The notes under the pieces are model-generated. The model worked only from the letters and a program-made list of their open reading frames with translations. It searched no databases and was not told the DNA's origin. Both the position numbers and the translations under genes were made by a program. A DNA stretch of 64,000 nt from Cerina sp048266425 (GTDB lineage: Bacteria; Bacteroidota; Bacteroidia; Flavobacteriales; Flavobacteriaceae), in NCBI GenBank assembly GCA_048266425.1, contig JBLWZN010000017.1, positions 16,936-80,935 of the forward strand, written 5' to 3'. Shown here piece after piece: positions 28,363-37,024 of this stretch (position 1 is its first letter; each line of letters opens with the position of its first letter).

Positions 28363-29706
28363 ATGTCATTGAACGAATTGAATGCCATCTCCCCTGTCGA
28401 TGGGCGCTACAGAAACAAAACTGCCACCTTGGCCCCTTTTTTTTCCGAAGAGGCCCTTATAAGGTATAGGGTAAGGGTAGAAATTGAATATTTTATTGCA
28501 CTTTGTGAAATACCCTTGCCTCAATTGGTAGGTTTTGAACCTTCTAAATTTGACGCCCTCAGGGATATTTACAATAATTTCTCCTCACAGGATGCTCTTG
28601 CAATCAAGGATATAGAAAAAGTCACCAACCACGATGTAAAAGCAGTCGAATACTTTATAAAACAAAAATTTGACCACTTAAATCTCGAAAATTTTAAGGA
28701 GTTTATCCATTTTGGCCTTACCTCCCAGGACATCAACAATACGGCCATTCCGCTTTCCATAAAAGAAGCGGTAAACGAGGTATATGTTCCACAATACTTG
28801 GAACTTCTAAATAAGCTGGCCGCACTGAGCAAGGAGTGGGAAGCCATTCCCATGTTGGCCAGAACCCATGGACAACCGGCCTCCCCTACCCGTTTGGGCA
28901 AAGAAATCAATGTCTTCGCCGTTCGCTTGGAAGAACAATTCAACTTGTTGAACGATATTCCGAGTGCCGCAAAATTTGGTGGTGCTACTGGAAATTACAA
29001 TGCCCATAGGGTGGCCTATCCAAATATCGATTGGAGGGCATTTGGCCAAAAATTTGTACAGGAAAAACTGGGATTGTACCATTCCTTCCCTACCACCCAA
29101 ATAGAACACTACGACCATATGGCCGCCCTGTTCGATAGTTTAAAAAGAATCAATACCATCGTCCTTGACCTCGATAGGGACTTTTGGACCTATGTGTCGA
29201 TGGATTATTTTAAGCAAAAAATTAAAAAAGGGGAAGTTGGGTCATCGGCCATGCCGCATAAGGTGAATCCCATAGATTTCGAGAACTCCGAAGGGAATCT
29301 GGGGATAGCCAATGCGCTATTTGAACATCTTTCAGCAAAGCTACCTGTTTCCAGGCTGCAAAGAGATCTTACCGACAGTACGGTACTTCGCAATGTGGGA
29401 GTGCCATTTGCCCATACCCTGATCGCATTTCAGTCGACCCTAAAAGGCTTGAACAAGTTATTATTGAACCTGGAAAAGTTTGAAGATGACTTGGACAATA
29501 ACTGGGCCGTGGTTGCCGAGGCCATCCAAACAATACTAAGGCGGGAAGGTTATCCAAATCCGTACGAAGCTTTAAAAGGTTTGACCCGTACCAATGAAAA
29601 AATTAATCAGAAATCCATTGCCGATTTTATTGATACCCTCATAGTATCAGATGCCATTAAAAAAGAACTGAAGGTCATTACCCCAAGCAATTATACAGGT
29701 ATTTAG
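28363..29706 (+). CDS. purB: Adenylosuccinate lyase
   Basis: Cytosolic enzyme acting twice in purine synthesis: SAICAR to AICAR plus fumarate, and adenylosuccinate to AMP plus fumarate. Seen: the fumarase/aspartase superfamily signature GSSAMPHKVNPIDFEN, TSQDINNTA, and ARTHGQPASPTRLGKE. At 447 aa it is of the longer E. coli-like type. The frame is open to 28261, but ATG at 28363 gives the canonical MSLNELNAISPVDGRY start and lies after the promoter. Confidence 0.96.
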   Translation: MSLNELNAISPVDGRYRNKTATLAPFFSEEALIRYRVRVEIEYFIALCEIPLPQLVGFEPSKFDALRDIYNNFSSQDALAIKDIEKVTNHDVKAVEYFIKQKFDHLNLENFKEFIHFGLTSQDINNTAIPLSIKEAVNEVYVPQYLELLNKLAALSKEWEAIPMLARTHGQPASPTRLGKEINVFAVRLEEQFNLLNDIPSAAKFGGATGNYNAHRVAYPNIDWRAFGQKFVQEKLGLYHSFPTTQIEHYDHMAALFDSLKRINTIVLDLDRDFWTYVSMDYFKQKIKKGEVGSSAMPHKVNPIDFENSEGNLGIANALFEHLSAKLPVSRLQRDLTDSTVLRNVGVPFAHTLIAFQSTLKGLNKLLLNLEKFEDDLDNNWAVVAEAIQTILRREGYPNPYEALKGLTRTNEKINQKSIADFIDTLIVSDAIKKELKVITPSNYTGI

Positions 29707-30272
29707 ATTATTTTTTTGGTTCCTTCCCCAAACGCAACCGATTTCACATAGGTAGTTCCTTTGCTTTGGGGAAAGAATACCATTGTTTCCCAATGTGATA
29801 TTTGGGCTTTGTCCTAGGAATGCTTTATTTGACAAGGACTGAAATCAATATCCTGGAAATATCGCTAGACAAGGGGAACTCCTCAAATCAATTTTGTCAA
29901 CCTATCCAAAACAAAGACCATTTCCTTCCATTGCCCCGCACCCATTTTTCCAAAAACACATTCCGTTCCGACACCCTAAATTTGACAATTTTGTACAGAC
30001 CAGGATACACCTAAATTTCAAATTTGCGCTTCAAAAGAATGGATGTCTTACCGCCGTTTAAAAGTTGTAATCCCTACTACCCCATTTTTCGTTACTGTCA
30101 GAAACCTGATGTGACATTCTAATTAAATTTCCCCACTTGGCTATTTTACCCGACAAACTTTCCGAGAGCTCGTTTTAATCGATAATATTTATATATTTAA
30201 GGGTTGATCCCAGTTAACTACCCATCGTAGGGATAATTCAAACAGAAATAGTTGGCCAAAAAACCAAATTCA
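29707..30272. other. Intergenic region after purB
   Basis: No supported gene. Just after the purB stop is a long imperfect hairpin (TTCCCCAAA-C-GCAA at 29724-29737 against TTGCTTTGGGGAA at 29761-29773; 13 bp with one bulged C and a 23-nt loop). It lacks a T tail, so it is at best a weak 3'-end structure. The remaining 500 nt are AT-rich and show no promoter with both boxes. The region upstream of 30273 must hold the promoter of the amino-sugar operon. Confidence 0.45.
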
Positions 30273-31631
30273 ATGAAAAAAAACAATCCCTCCAGAAGAA
30301 AGTTTATAAAAAACACCGCTGCCTGCTCCACGCTGTTTGTTGCTGGCGGGATACTCCCACATTTTAGCGCTAAAAGCTATGCCAGTATCCTTGGGTCCAA
30401 CGATCGGCTAAATGTCTCCATGATGGGCGTCAATAGCCGCGGGAAGGCGTTGGCCCAAAATTTTGCCGGTCAGGACAATTTCCATGTAATCCATATCTGT
30501 GACGTGGACAGCAGGGCCATTGTAAAATGTCAGGAGGTCGTAAAGGAAAGGCAAAATACAGCTACCAAAGGATATACAGACTTCAGAAAATCCCTTGAAA
30601 GCAAAGATGTAGACGTTATGGTAATAGCCGCGCCCGACCATTGGCACGCCCCTGCCGCTCTTTTGGCCTTGGAAGCGGATAAACATGTATATGTGGAAAA
30701 ACCGTGCAGTCACAATCCCAATGAGGGTGAGATACTGGTCCGGGCCGCTGCAAAATACGGTAAGGTGGTCCAGATGGGCAACCAGCGGCGATCCTGGCCC
30801 AATGTCATCGAAGGGATCACTGCCCTGAAAAGCGGAGCCATTGGTCGGGTATATTTTGGAAAGGGCTGGTATACCAATAATCGCGCATCCATCGGCATCG
30901 GAAAAGAGGTCGCAGTTCCGGAATGGTTGGATTGGGAACTTTGGCAGGGTCCCGCTCCCAGACAAAGTTATAAGGACAATATAGTACACTATAATTGGCA
31001 CTGGTTTTGGCATTGGGGTACTGGAGAAGCCCTGAACAACGGAACCCACATGATCGATCTTTTGCGATGGGGAATGGAAACCGACTATCCGATCAGGGTA
31101 AGTTCCAATGGTGGCAGGTACAGGTATAAAGATGACTGGGAAACCCCGGATACCCAGGTTATCAATCTGGATTTCAACGGGGAAAAGACCATGTCCTGGG
31201 AAGGCAGGAGCTGCAACGGCAAGGAGATCGAGGGCAGTGCCGTAGGGGTGATGTTCTACGGTGAAAAAGGAAGCATGCTGATACCGGGAGGGGACAGTTA
31301 TACCTTGTTCGATCTGGACGGTGCCATTGTAAAAGAGGTCAAGCCAAAATTGGCGATAGACCCGAGGAACAAATCGAACCCTGCTGAACAATTGGATGCA
31401 CTTCATATCCAAAATATGTACGATGCTATCTTTAGTGGCGCCGAACTAAATTCGGGAATTGTCTCCGGGCATAAAAGTACCCTTCTGGTACAATTGGGCA
31501 ATATTTCACAACGTGTAGGCAGGTCCTTGGAGATCGATCCATCAAACGGATATATCTTGAATGATACGGATGCCCAAAAATATTGGAGCCGATCCTACGA
31601 ACCAGGATGGGAAATGAAACTTCCCATATAA
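30273..31631 (+). CDS. Gfo/Idh/MocA-family oxidoreductase, Tat-exported
   Basis: NAD(P)-dependent sugar oxidoreductase (452 aa). Seen: a twin-arginine signal (SRRKFIKNTAA) followed by a hydrophobic segment, a Rossmann domain with SMMGVNSRGKAL, and the family EKP motif in YVEKPCSHNP. The C-terminal half has the large substrate-binding sheet typical of the family. ATG at 30273 is used; the upstream TTG at 30252 would only add seven residues before the Tat motif. First gene of an operon with a second homologue, DUF1080, nagA, a transporter and nagB. Export with bound cofactor fits redox chemistry on sugars in the periplasm. Confidence 0.88.
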   Translation: MKKNNPSRRKFIKNTAACSTLFVAGGILPHFSAKSYASILGSNDRLNVSMMGVNSRGKALAQNFAGQDNFHVIHICDVDSRAIVKCQEVVKERQNTATKGYTDFRKSLESKDVDVMVIAAPDHWHAPAALLALEADKHVYVEKPCSHNPNEGEILVRAAAKYGKVVQMGNQRRSWPNVIEGITALKSGAIGRVYFGKGWYTNNRASIGIGKEVAVPEWLDWELWQGPAPRQSYKDNIVHYNWHWFWHWGTGEALNNGTHMIDLLRWGMETDYPIRVSSNGGRYRYKDDWETPDTQVINLDFNGEKTMSWEGRSCNGKEIEGSAVGVMFYGEKGSMLIPGGDSYTLFDLDGAIVKEVKPKLAIDPRNKSNPAEQLDALHIQNMYDAIFSGAELNSGIVSGHKSTLLVQLGNISQRVGRSLEIDPSNGYILNDTDAQKYWSRSYEPGWEMKLPI

Positions 31632-31652
31632 CCTTTTTCAAATCAATATACT

Positions 31653-32636
31653 ATGGATTCCAGAAGATCCTTTATCAAGAAAATAGGAAGCGGAGCAGCC
31701 TTGTCCGTAATTCCCTTTGCAACTCCGTTCGATATTTCAGCAAATGTGTTCCCAGCAAAAAGCAGCGTCCTAAAGCCCATGACGATAGGTATCATCGGTG
31801 CGGAGAACTCCCATACCGCAGGCTTTGGAAAGCTTTTTAATGTGGATAAGGCATTTCCCGGGATGACGGTAAAGTATGTTTGGGGCGAGACGGAAGCGTT
31901 TGCCCGAACGGCTATGGAAAAGGGTAGTATTCCCTATATGGTAGAAGACCCACAAGATATGCTCGGCAAAATAGATGCCCTGATCGTTGATCATCGGCAT
32001 GGAAAATACCACCTTGAACCTGCCATCCCTTTTGTAAAGGCCGGAATTCCGACCTTTATAGACAAACCGTTCTGTTACAGGGTAGCGGAGGGCGAGAAAT
32101 TTCTGGCCATGGCAGAAAAACTGGGCACACCGGTAACTTCGTATAGTTCCATTGCCCAGAGCTACGAAACTTTCAACATTAAAAAGCAGTTGCAAGGGAT
32201 GGAGAAGATCAACCAGGTCGTACGGTATGGCCCTGCAAAACTCGATTCGGAATACGGGGGCATTTTCTTCTACGGGGCACACCTCGTTCAGCCATTGTTG
32301 TATATGTTCGGGGACAATGTGGAAAAAGTACAGGTACAGAAAAACGGGGAAAACAGCAGTGCCAGTTTAGTCTTTAAGGACGGCATGTTGGCGACCTTGG
32401 TCTTTACCACCAAAAAGTACGGTTGGGAAACCTATGTGGAAACGATCGATGGAATCGTACATTTAAAATCAACGGAACCGGAAAGAACGCCTGGTAAAAA
32501 TTATGTTGATATGGTCACCATGTTCCAAACTGGGGTCGAACCCCGTAGTCACGCAAGTATTATCCACGGGGTCGCCGTACTGGAAGCCCTTGAAACATCG
32601 GTGGCAAGTGGACAATGGGAAAATGTAAAATCATAA
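31653..32636 (+). CDS. Gfo/Idh/MocA-family oxidoreductase, Tat-like signal
   Basis: Second, shorter oxidoreductase of the same superfamily (327 aa). Seen: MDSRRSFIKKIGSGAALS (twin-arginine signal), TIGIIGAENSHTAGFG in the Rossmann region, and TFIDKPFCYRVAEGE in place of the EKP motif (DKP). It starts 21 nt after the first homologue and ends one base before the DUF1080 gene, so co-translation is likely. Only distantly similar to its neighbour, so the two probably act on different substrates or steps. Confidence 0.85.
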   Translation: MDSRRSFIKKIGSGAALSVIPFATPFDISANVFPAKSSVLKPMTIGIIGAENSHTAGFGKLFNVDKAFPGMTVKYVWGETEAFARTAMEKGSIPYMVEDPQDMLGKIDALIVDHRHGKYHLEPAIPFVKAGIPTFIDKPFCYRVAEGEKFLAMAEKLGTPVTSYSSIAQSYETFNIKKQLQGMEKINQVVRYGPAKLDSEYGGIFFYGAHLVQPLLYMFGDNVEKVQVQKNGENSSASLVFKDGMLATLVFTTKKYGWETYVETIDGIVHLKSTEPERTPGKNYVDMVTMFQTGVEPRSHASIIHGVAVLEALETSVASGQWENVKS

Positions 32637-32637
32637 G

Positions 32638-33462
32638 ATGGAGATATCACAATTTAAAATAAGGACGTTCTATTTCATTTGCCTGCCGTTATCCTTGTTC
32701 CTTCATGGATGCCAGGGAAAAGTAGGTCAAAAGACTCCCAACAACGAATCGATCACCTCCCACTACAACACCTTGAGCGACCAAGAAAAACGGGAAGGAT
32801 GGAAACTGTTGTTCGATGGAAAAACCTTCGACGGATGGTGCACCTTGGGCATGGACACGGTGCAGACCGCACTTTGGAAAATCGAAAACGGGGAAATCCA
32901 TAAAGTGAACAGCGGGAATGTGCCTTCGCTGCCTGATGGGCAACCCGTGGAAGGAGGGGATTTGATGACGATCGACACCTTTGACAATTATGAGCTTTAT
33001 TTTGAGTGGAAAATTTTGAAGGCGGGAAATACGGGATTAAAATATAACGTGTCCAAAGCGCTTTCCCAAAAATATTCAGAGCATTCCGCCTTGGGTTTCG
33101 AATATCAATTGCTCGACGACAAAGACACCCTCTACGCCGGGAAATTGAAGCCTTCACAATATACAGGCAGCCTATACGATATGATACCTGCGAAAAACAC
33201 CAAGTTAAAGCCTGTTGGGGAATTCAATACAAGCCGGATTATTATCAACGGCAACCATGTTGAGCATTGGCTGAACGGGGATAAGGTAGTGGAGTACGAT
33301 TTTGGTTCCAAAAAACTGGATTCGCTCTACAAAATAAGCAAGTTCAAGGACTATCCCCATTTTTTGGATAAGCGCAGCGGGCACATCATCCTGCAAAACC
33401 ACAAGGACGATGCCTGGTTCCGGAATATAAAGATCCGCGAGATCGCAACAAGTCCGGAATAA
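32638..33462 (+). CDS. DUF1080 (3-keto-disaccharide hydrolase-like) lipoprotein
   Basis: Exported lipoprotein (274 aa; Cys in FLHGCQGK). The DUF1080 domain (LLFDGKTFDGW at its start, FEWKILKAGNTGLKYN, SGHIILQNHKDDAWFRN near the end) is a concanavalin-like beta-sandwich. Family members hydrolyse 3-keto-glycosides made by partner Gfo/Idh oxidoreductases, and two such partners lie directly upstream. The ATG lies one base after the previous stop. Substrate here unknown; an amino-sugar glycoside is suggested by nagA/nagB. Confidence 0.86.
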   Translation: MEISQFKIRTFYFICLPLSLFLHGCQGKVGQKTPNNESITSHYNTLSDQEKREGWKLLFDGKTFDGWCTLGMDTVQTALWKIENGEIHKVNSGNVPSLPDGQPVEGGDLMTIDTFDNYELYFEWKILKAGNTGLKYNVSKALSQKYSEHSALGFEYQLLDDKDTLYAGKLKPSQYTGSLYDMIPAKNTKLKPVGEFNTSRIIINGNHVEHWLNGDKVVEYDFGSKKLDSLYKISKFKDYPHFLDKRSGHIILQNHKDDAWFRNIKIREIATSPE

Positions 33463-33491
33463 CTAAAAATCAAATAAAACCAAAACTTAGA

Positions 33492-34703
33492 ATGAAAACC
33501 GTTGTTGCAATTATGTTCATTTTGACCCAATTCCTTACCCCGTATCCGGCCAATGAAAAAGAGGTGATCCAAGGTATTCTTTATTTTGATGGCCATCCGG
33601 TTTCGGTCACCCTGGCAAACGGTAAAATTGCCGGGATAGAGCATTTGGAAGGGGAAACCGATGCATCGGAAACCTATGTGGCCCCCGGGCTGATCGACGT
33701 ACAGATCAACGGGTATATGGGGGTCGATTTCTCGGGGCCGGACCTGACCGTTGAAGGGGTAAGAAAGGCGACCAAGGCCCTATGGAAAGCTGGGGTGACC
33801 ACTTATTTTCCGACCGTCATCACTTCCGATATCGACAGGATGAAGAAAAACTTCGCGGTACTGGCAGAGGCCAGAAAGGACCCCGAGATCGGAAGTTCGA
33901 TACCCGGGTTCCATATGGAAGGCCCCTATATTTCCCCTGTAAAAGGCTTTAGGGGCGCACATTTGGAAAAATATATAAAAACCCCGGATTGGGCAGAATT
34001 CCAGGAACTTCAGAAGGCTGCCGACGGGGGGATAAAAATAATAACCATGGCGCCCGAACTGGAAGGAGCCATCCAATTTATCCGAAAATGTGTCGAAAGC
34101 GGTGTTGTGGTCTCCCTTGGGCATCACAACGGCTCTGCGAAGGAGGTACAACAGGCCGTGGATGCCGGCGCCAAAATGGCCACCCATTTGGGGAACGGTT
34201 GCGCCAACGAGATCAACCGGCACAACAATCCGTTATGGCCGCAGCTATCGAACGATGCAATAACCGCCAGTATCATTGTCGATGGATTTCATTTGACCAG
34301 AGAGGAGGTCCGGACGTTCTACAAGGCAAAAGGGGTTGAAAACACGATCCTGGTCTCCGATGCCCTGGATCTTGCGGGACTGCCCCCTGGAGAGTATACC
34401 CGTGGCGAACGTACCCTGTTGCTGACCCCAAACGTAGTGAAATTGCCGAAGGAAAATGTCCTGGCAGGTGCCGCCTCCCCCATCAGCAAGTGCCTTGGGG
34501 TAATCATGGACTATACCCAATGTGGGCTTGGCAATGCCGTACGTATGGCCAGTACCAATCCAGCCAAAATGTTCTCCCTGGACGACCGTGGTGAAATTGC
34601 ACAGGACAAACGGGCAGATCTTATCCTCTTTACCATGGAGGACGACCAGATGGTCATCAAAAAAACCTTTGTCGCAGGGCAGCTGGTATATTCCAAAGAG
34701 TAA
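33492..34703 (+). CDS. nagA: N-acetylglucosamine-6-phosphate deacetylase
   Basis: Amidohydrolase removing the acetyl group from GlcNAc-6-phosphate. Seen: VAPGLIDVQINGYMGVDF, metal ligand Glu in GFHMEGPYISP, His in VSLGHHNGSA and THLGNG, and catalytic Asp in LVSDALDLAG. Odd: the first 23 residues (MKTVVAIMFILTQFLTPYPA) look like a signal peptide, whereas the enzyme is normally cytosolic. A GTG at 33564 would give a normal cytosolic N-terminus. The transporter gene begins 3 nt downstream. Confidence 0.9.
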   Translation: MKTVVAIMFILTQFLTPYPANEKEVIQGILYFDGHPVSVTLANGKIAGIEHLEGETDASETYVAPGLIDVQINGYMGVDFSGPDLTVEGVRKATKALWKAGVTTYFPTVITSDIDRMKKNFAVLAEARKDPEIGSSIPGFHMEGPYISPVKGFRGAHLEKYIKTPDWAEFQELQKAADGGIKIITMAPELEGAIQFIRKCVESGVVVSLGHHNGSAKEVQQAVDAGAKMATHLGNGCANEINRHNNPLWPQLSNDAITASIIVDGFHLTREEVRTFYKAKGVENTILVSDALDLAGLPPGEYTRGERTLLLTPNVVKLPKENVLAGAASPISKCLGVIMDYTQCGLGNAVRMASTNPAKMFSLDDRGEIAQDKRADLILFTMEDDQMVIKKTFVAGQLVYSKE

Positions 34704-34706
34704 TTT

Positions 34707-35948
34707 ATGAGAAACAACTCCCTCCGTCAAAAAATTATCCTTGCGCTAAGTGCAGTGGGCCCCGGCCTGTTCCTTATTGGCTACAATATAGGTACGGGCA
34801 GTGTTACCACCATGGCAAAAACGGGCGCGGAACACGGTATGACCCTGTTCTGGGCGCTTGTCCTATCCTGTATCTTCACCTATGTCCTTATGGTGGCCTA
34901 TGGCAAGGTGACCTTGGTTAGCGGCAGGACGGCCCTGTTCAATTTTAAAAAAGAGTTCAAGTGGGGCTGGGTGCTATCGCTCTACATTATTATAGCCCTA
35001 ATCATAGGGGAATTGCTCGCCCTTATGGGCGTCATGGGAATCGTCGCCGACCTGGTACAGGAAGGCATACGGCTTGCCTTTGATGGTGCCATGATCGAGC
35101 GCATCTGGATAATCCTATTTTTTGTCGTTATCCTTGCATGCTTCCTTTGGTTTGGGCGTTACCAACAATTCGAAAAGGTACTTACCTTTTTGGTCGTCCT
35201 TATGGGACTGTCCTTTATTGTAGTTTTCTTTATGGTAAGGCCAAGCCTTTCGGTATTGGCCGAAGGCCTGGTACCGACCATCCCCAATACGCCCGGAGCC
35301 CTAGGCCTGATCGCCGCCATAGCTGGAACGACCTGCTCGGCTGCCGTATTTATCATGAGAAGTACCGTAGTGGCCGAAAAGGGCTGGGGGATAAACGATC
35401 TGAAAAAGGAAAAGACGGATTCCCTTGTTTCCGCTTCCATGATGCTACTGCTGAGCGGGGTGATCATGGCGGTAGCCGCCGGGACCCTGCACATATCGGG
35501 ACTGAAGCTCGACAATACCGTTGAAATGATCCATCTGTTCGAGCCCATTGGCGGAAAGGTGGCGGCCTTTTTGCTTATTATCGGAATCGCGGGCGCGGGG
35601 CTTTCCACCATTTTTCCCATCACCTTGATAGCCCCGTGGCTGTTGGCCGACTATCGCGGCACCCCTAGGAACATCCATTCCGGCCAATCCCGGTTGCTAA
35701 TCGGGTTGGCCCTGCTTTTCGCCTTCGGAACGGTATTTCTAAAAGAACGCCCACCGGCCCTCATGGTCTTTTCCCAGGCCTTTCAGGCGTGTATACTACC
35801 GGCTGTGGCCATCCCCATCTTTATTTTGATCAACAGGCAAAAACTGATGGCCAGGCACAAGGCAGGGGTCAAACTGAATGTCGGCATCATAGCGGTCATC
35901 CTGTTTTCATTGATCACGACTTGGTTCGCAATATTGGAATTCCTATAA
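34707..35948 (+). CDS. Nramp-fold transporter without canonical metal-site residues
   Basis: Inner-membrane transporter (413 aa, about 11 hydrophobic segments) of the Nramp/APC fold. The family normally carries DPGN in TM1 and MPH in TM6 to bind Mn/Fe. Here TM1 reads VGPGLFLIGYNIGTGSVTT and TM6 reads AGTTCSAAVFIMRS, so those ligands are missing. Being inside an amino-sugar operon, it may carry a sugar or organic ion instead of a metal (inference). Confidence 0.8.
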   Translation: MRNNSLRQKIILALSAVGPGLFLIGYNIGTGSVTTMAKTGAEHGMTLFWALVLSCIFTYVLMVAYGKVTLVSGRTALFNFKKEFKWGWVLSLYIIIALIIGELLALMGVMGIVADLVQEGIRLAFDGAMIERIWIILFFVVILACFLWFGRYQQFEKVLTFLVVLMGLSFIVVFFMVRPSLSVLAEGLVPTIPNTPGALGLIAAIAGTTCSAAVFIMRSTVVAEKGWGINDLKKEKTDSLVSASMMLLLSGVIMAVAAGTLHISGLKLDNTVEMIHLFEPIGGKVAAFLLIIGIAGAGLSTIFPITLIAPWLLADYRGTPRNIHSGQSRLLIGLALLFAFGTVFLKERPPALMVFSQAFQACILPAVAIPIFILINRQKLMARHKAGVKLNVGIIAVILFSLITTWFAILEFL

Positions 35949-36007
35949 TTTAGTGGTTGTTCAACAAAATCCCTATGCATCAAAAATTATATGAATTGCG
36001 TAACATC

Positions 36008-36062
36008 GAGTAGTGTCGAGATGTTTTTGTCTGTGTTTCGACTGTGCTCAGCATGACAAAAG
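36008..36062. repeat. Possible dispersed intergenic repeat between transporter and nagB
   Basis: Hairpin-like ACATCGA-GTAGTG-TCGAGATGT followed by five T, then TTTCGACTGTGCTCAGCATG, a string resembling short dispersed repeats seen between genes in many Bacteroidota. Only one copy is in this window. The hairpin plus T run may partly terminate transcription before nagB. Confidence 0.3.
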
Positions 36063-36104
36063 GAAAAATTGAGTATCAAACAAGCATACATAACAATAAG
36101 CGAA

Positions 36105-36875
36105 ATGGAAAGGAAATTTACAATTGAAAATTTAAAGGTAGCCGTATATGACGGACCCGAAGGGATGGGAAGGGCCGCGGCAGATTACGTGGCCAAAAAA
36201 TTGAACGGGGCGATTGCCAAGAACGGTTGCGCCAATCTTATACTGGCCACTGGCGCCTCGCAATTTTCCTTTTTGGAGTCCTTGCAAAAAAAGGAGATCG
36301 ATTGGAAGAAAATAACCGTTTTCCATCTGGACGAATACAAGGGAATATCCGACGACCATCCGGCCAGCTTTAGGAAATATTTGAAGGAACGGATCTTGGA
36401 TGCCGTGGCCCCAAAAAAAGTATATTTCCTGAACGGGGATGTCCTTGATGTCGGCCAAGAAATACAGAGATACGAGGAGGAACTAAAAAAACACGCCATA
36501 GACGTGGCCTGTATCGGGATCGGGGAAAATGGCCATTTGGCATTTAACGATCCCCCTGTTGCTGATTTTAAGGATCCCAAACTGGTAAAGGTTGTGGAAT
36601 TGGACGAGGCGTGCAGAAACCAACAGCTGGGCGAGGGCTGGTTTCCCTCCTTTGAGGATGTGCCTACCCATGCGCTTACCTTAACGATCCCTGCAATCCT
36701 TAGGAGCGGGTCCATCAGTTGTGTTGTACCGGATACCAGAAAGGCAGAGGCGGTCTACAATTCCCTCTATGGGCCCGTTAGTACGTCCTGCCCCGGTTCT
36801 ATCCTAAGGACACATAAGGATGCCGTATTATTTTTGGACGAAGGATCAGCCTCAAAAATTAAACACAATCAATGA
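36105..36875 (+). CDS. nagB: Glucosamine-6-phosphate deaminase
   Basis: Converts glucosamine-6-phosphate to fructose-6-phosphate and ammonia, feeding amino sugars into glycolysis. Seen: ATGASQFSFLESL, the catalytic region VFHLDEYKGI, and GIGENGHLAFNDPP, all diagnostic. 256 aa. The start is ATG at 36105; the upstream TTG adds an unlikely 12 residues. It is the last gene of the cluster, 156 nt after the transporter. With nagA it defines the pathway. Confidence 0.92.
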   Translation: MERKFTIENLKVAVYDGPEGMGRAAADYVAKKLNGAIAKNGCANLILATGASQFSFLESLQKKEIDWKKITVFHLDEYKGISDDHPASFRKYLKERILDAVAPKKVYFLNGDVLDVGQEIQRYEEELKKHAIDVACIGIGENGHLAFNDPPVADFKDPKLVKVVELDEACRNQQLGEGWFPSFEDVPTHALTLTIPAILRSGSISCVVPDTRKAEAVYNSLYGPVSTSCPGSILRTHKDAVLFLDEGSASKIKHNQ

Positions 36876-36966
36876 GCCTATACCACCTTTGATCAGTAAC
36901 TTATCATTTTTAAGCCAGATTTAGAGGCTGACAAAATCAACCAACCGGATTGCCCTAACTGCATTG

Positions 36967-37004
36967 CGCTTTACGCCCCTACTGCAAGCACAGGGCGTAA
37001 AGCG
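36967..37004. other. Inverted repeat between convergent nagB and gapN
   Basis: Perfect 12-bp inverted repeat CGCTTTACGCCC/GGGCGTAAAGCG (36967-36978 with 36993-37004), 14-nt loop. There is no T tract on either side. It may serve as a 3'-end structure for both convergent transcripts. Confidence 0.5.
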
Positions 37005-37024
37005 AATAGCAAATCTTGTTACCC

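Noticed and set aside
29802..30014. 70-codon plus-strand ORF after purB
   Set aside because: No family resemblance, no promoter or conserved features; probably chance in AT-rich spacer.
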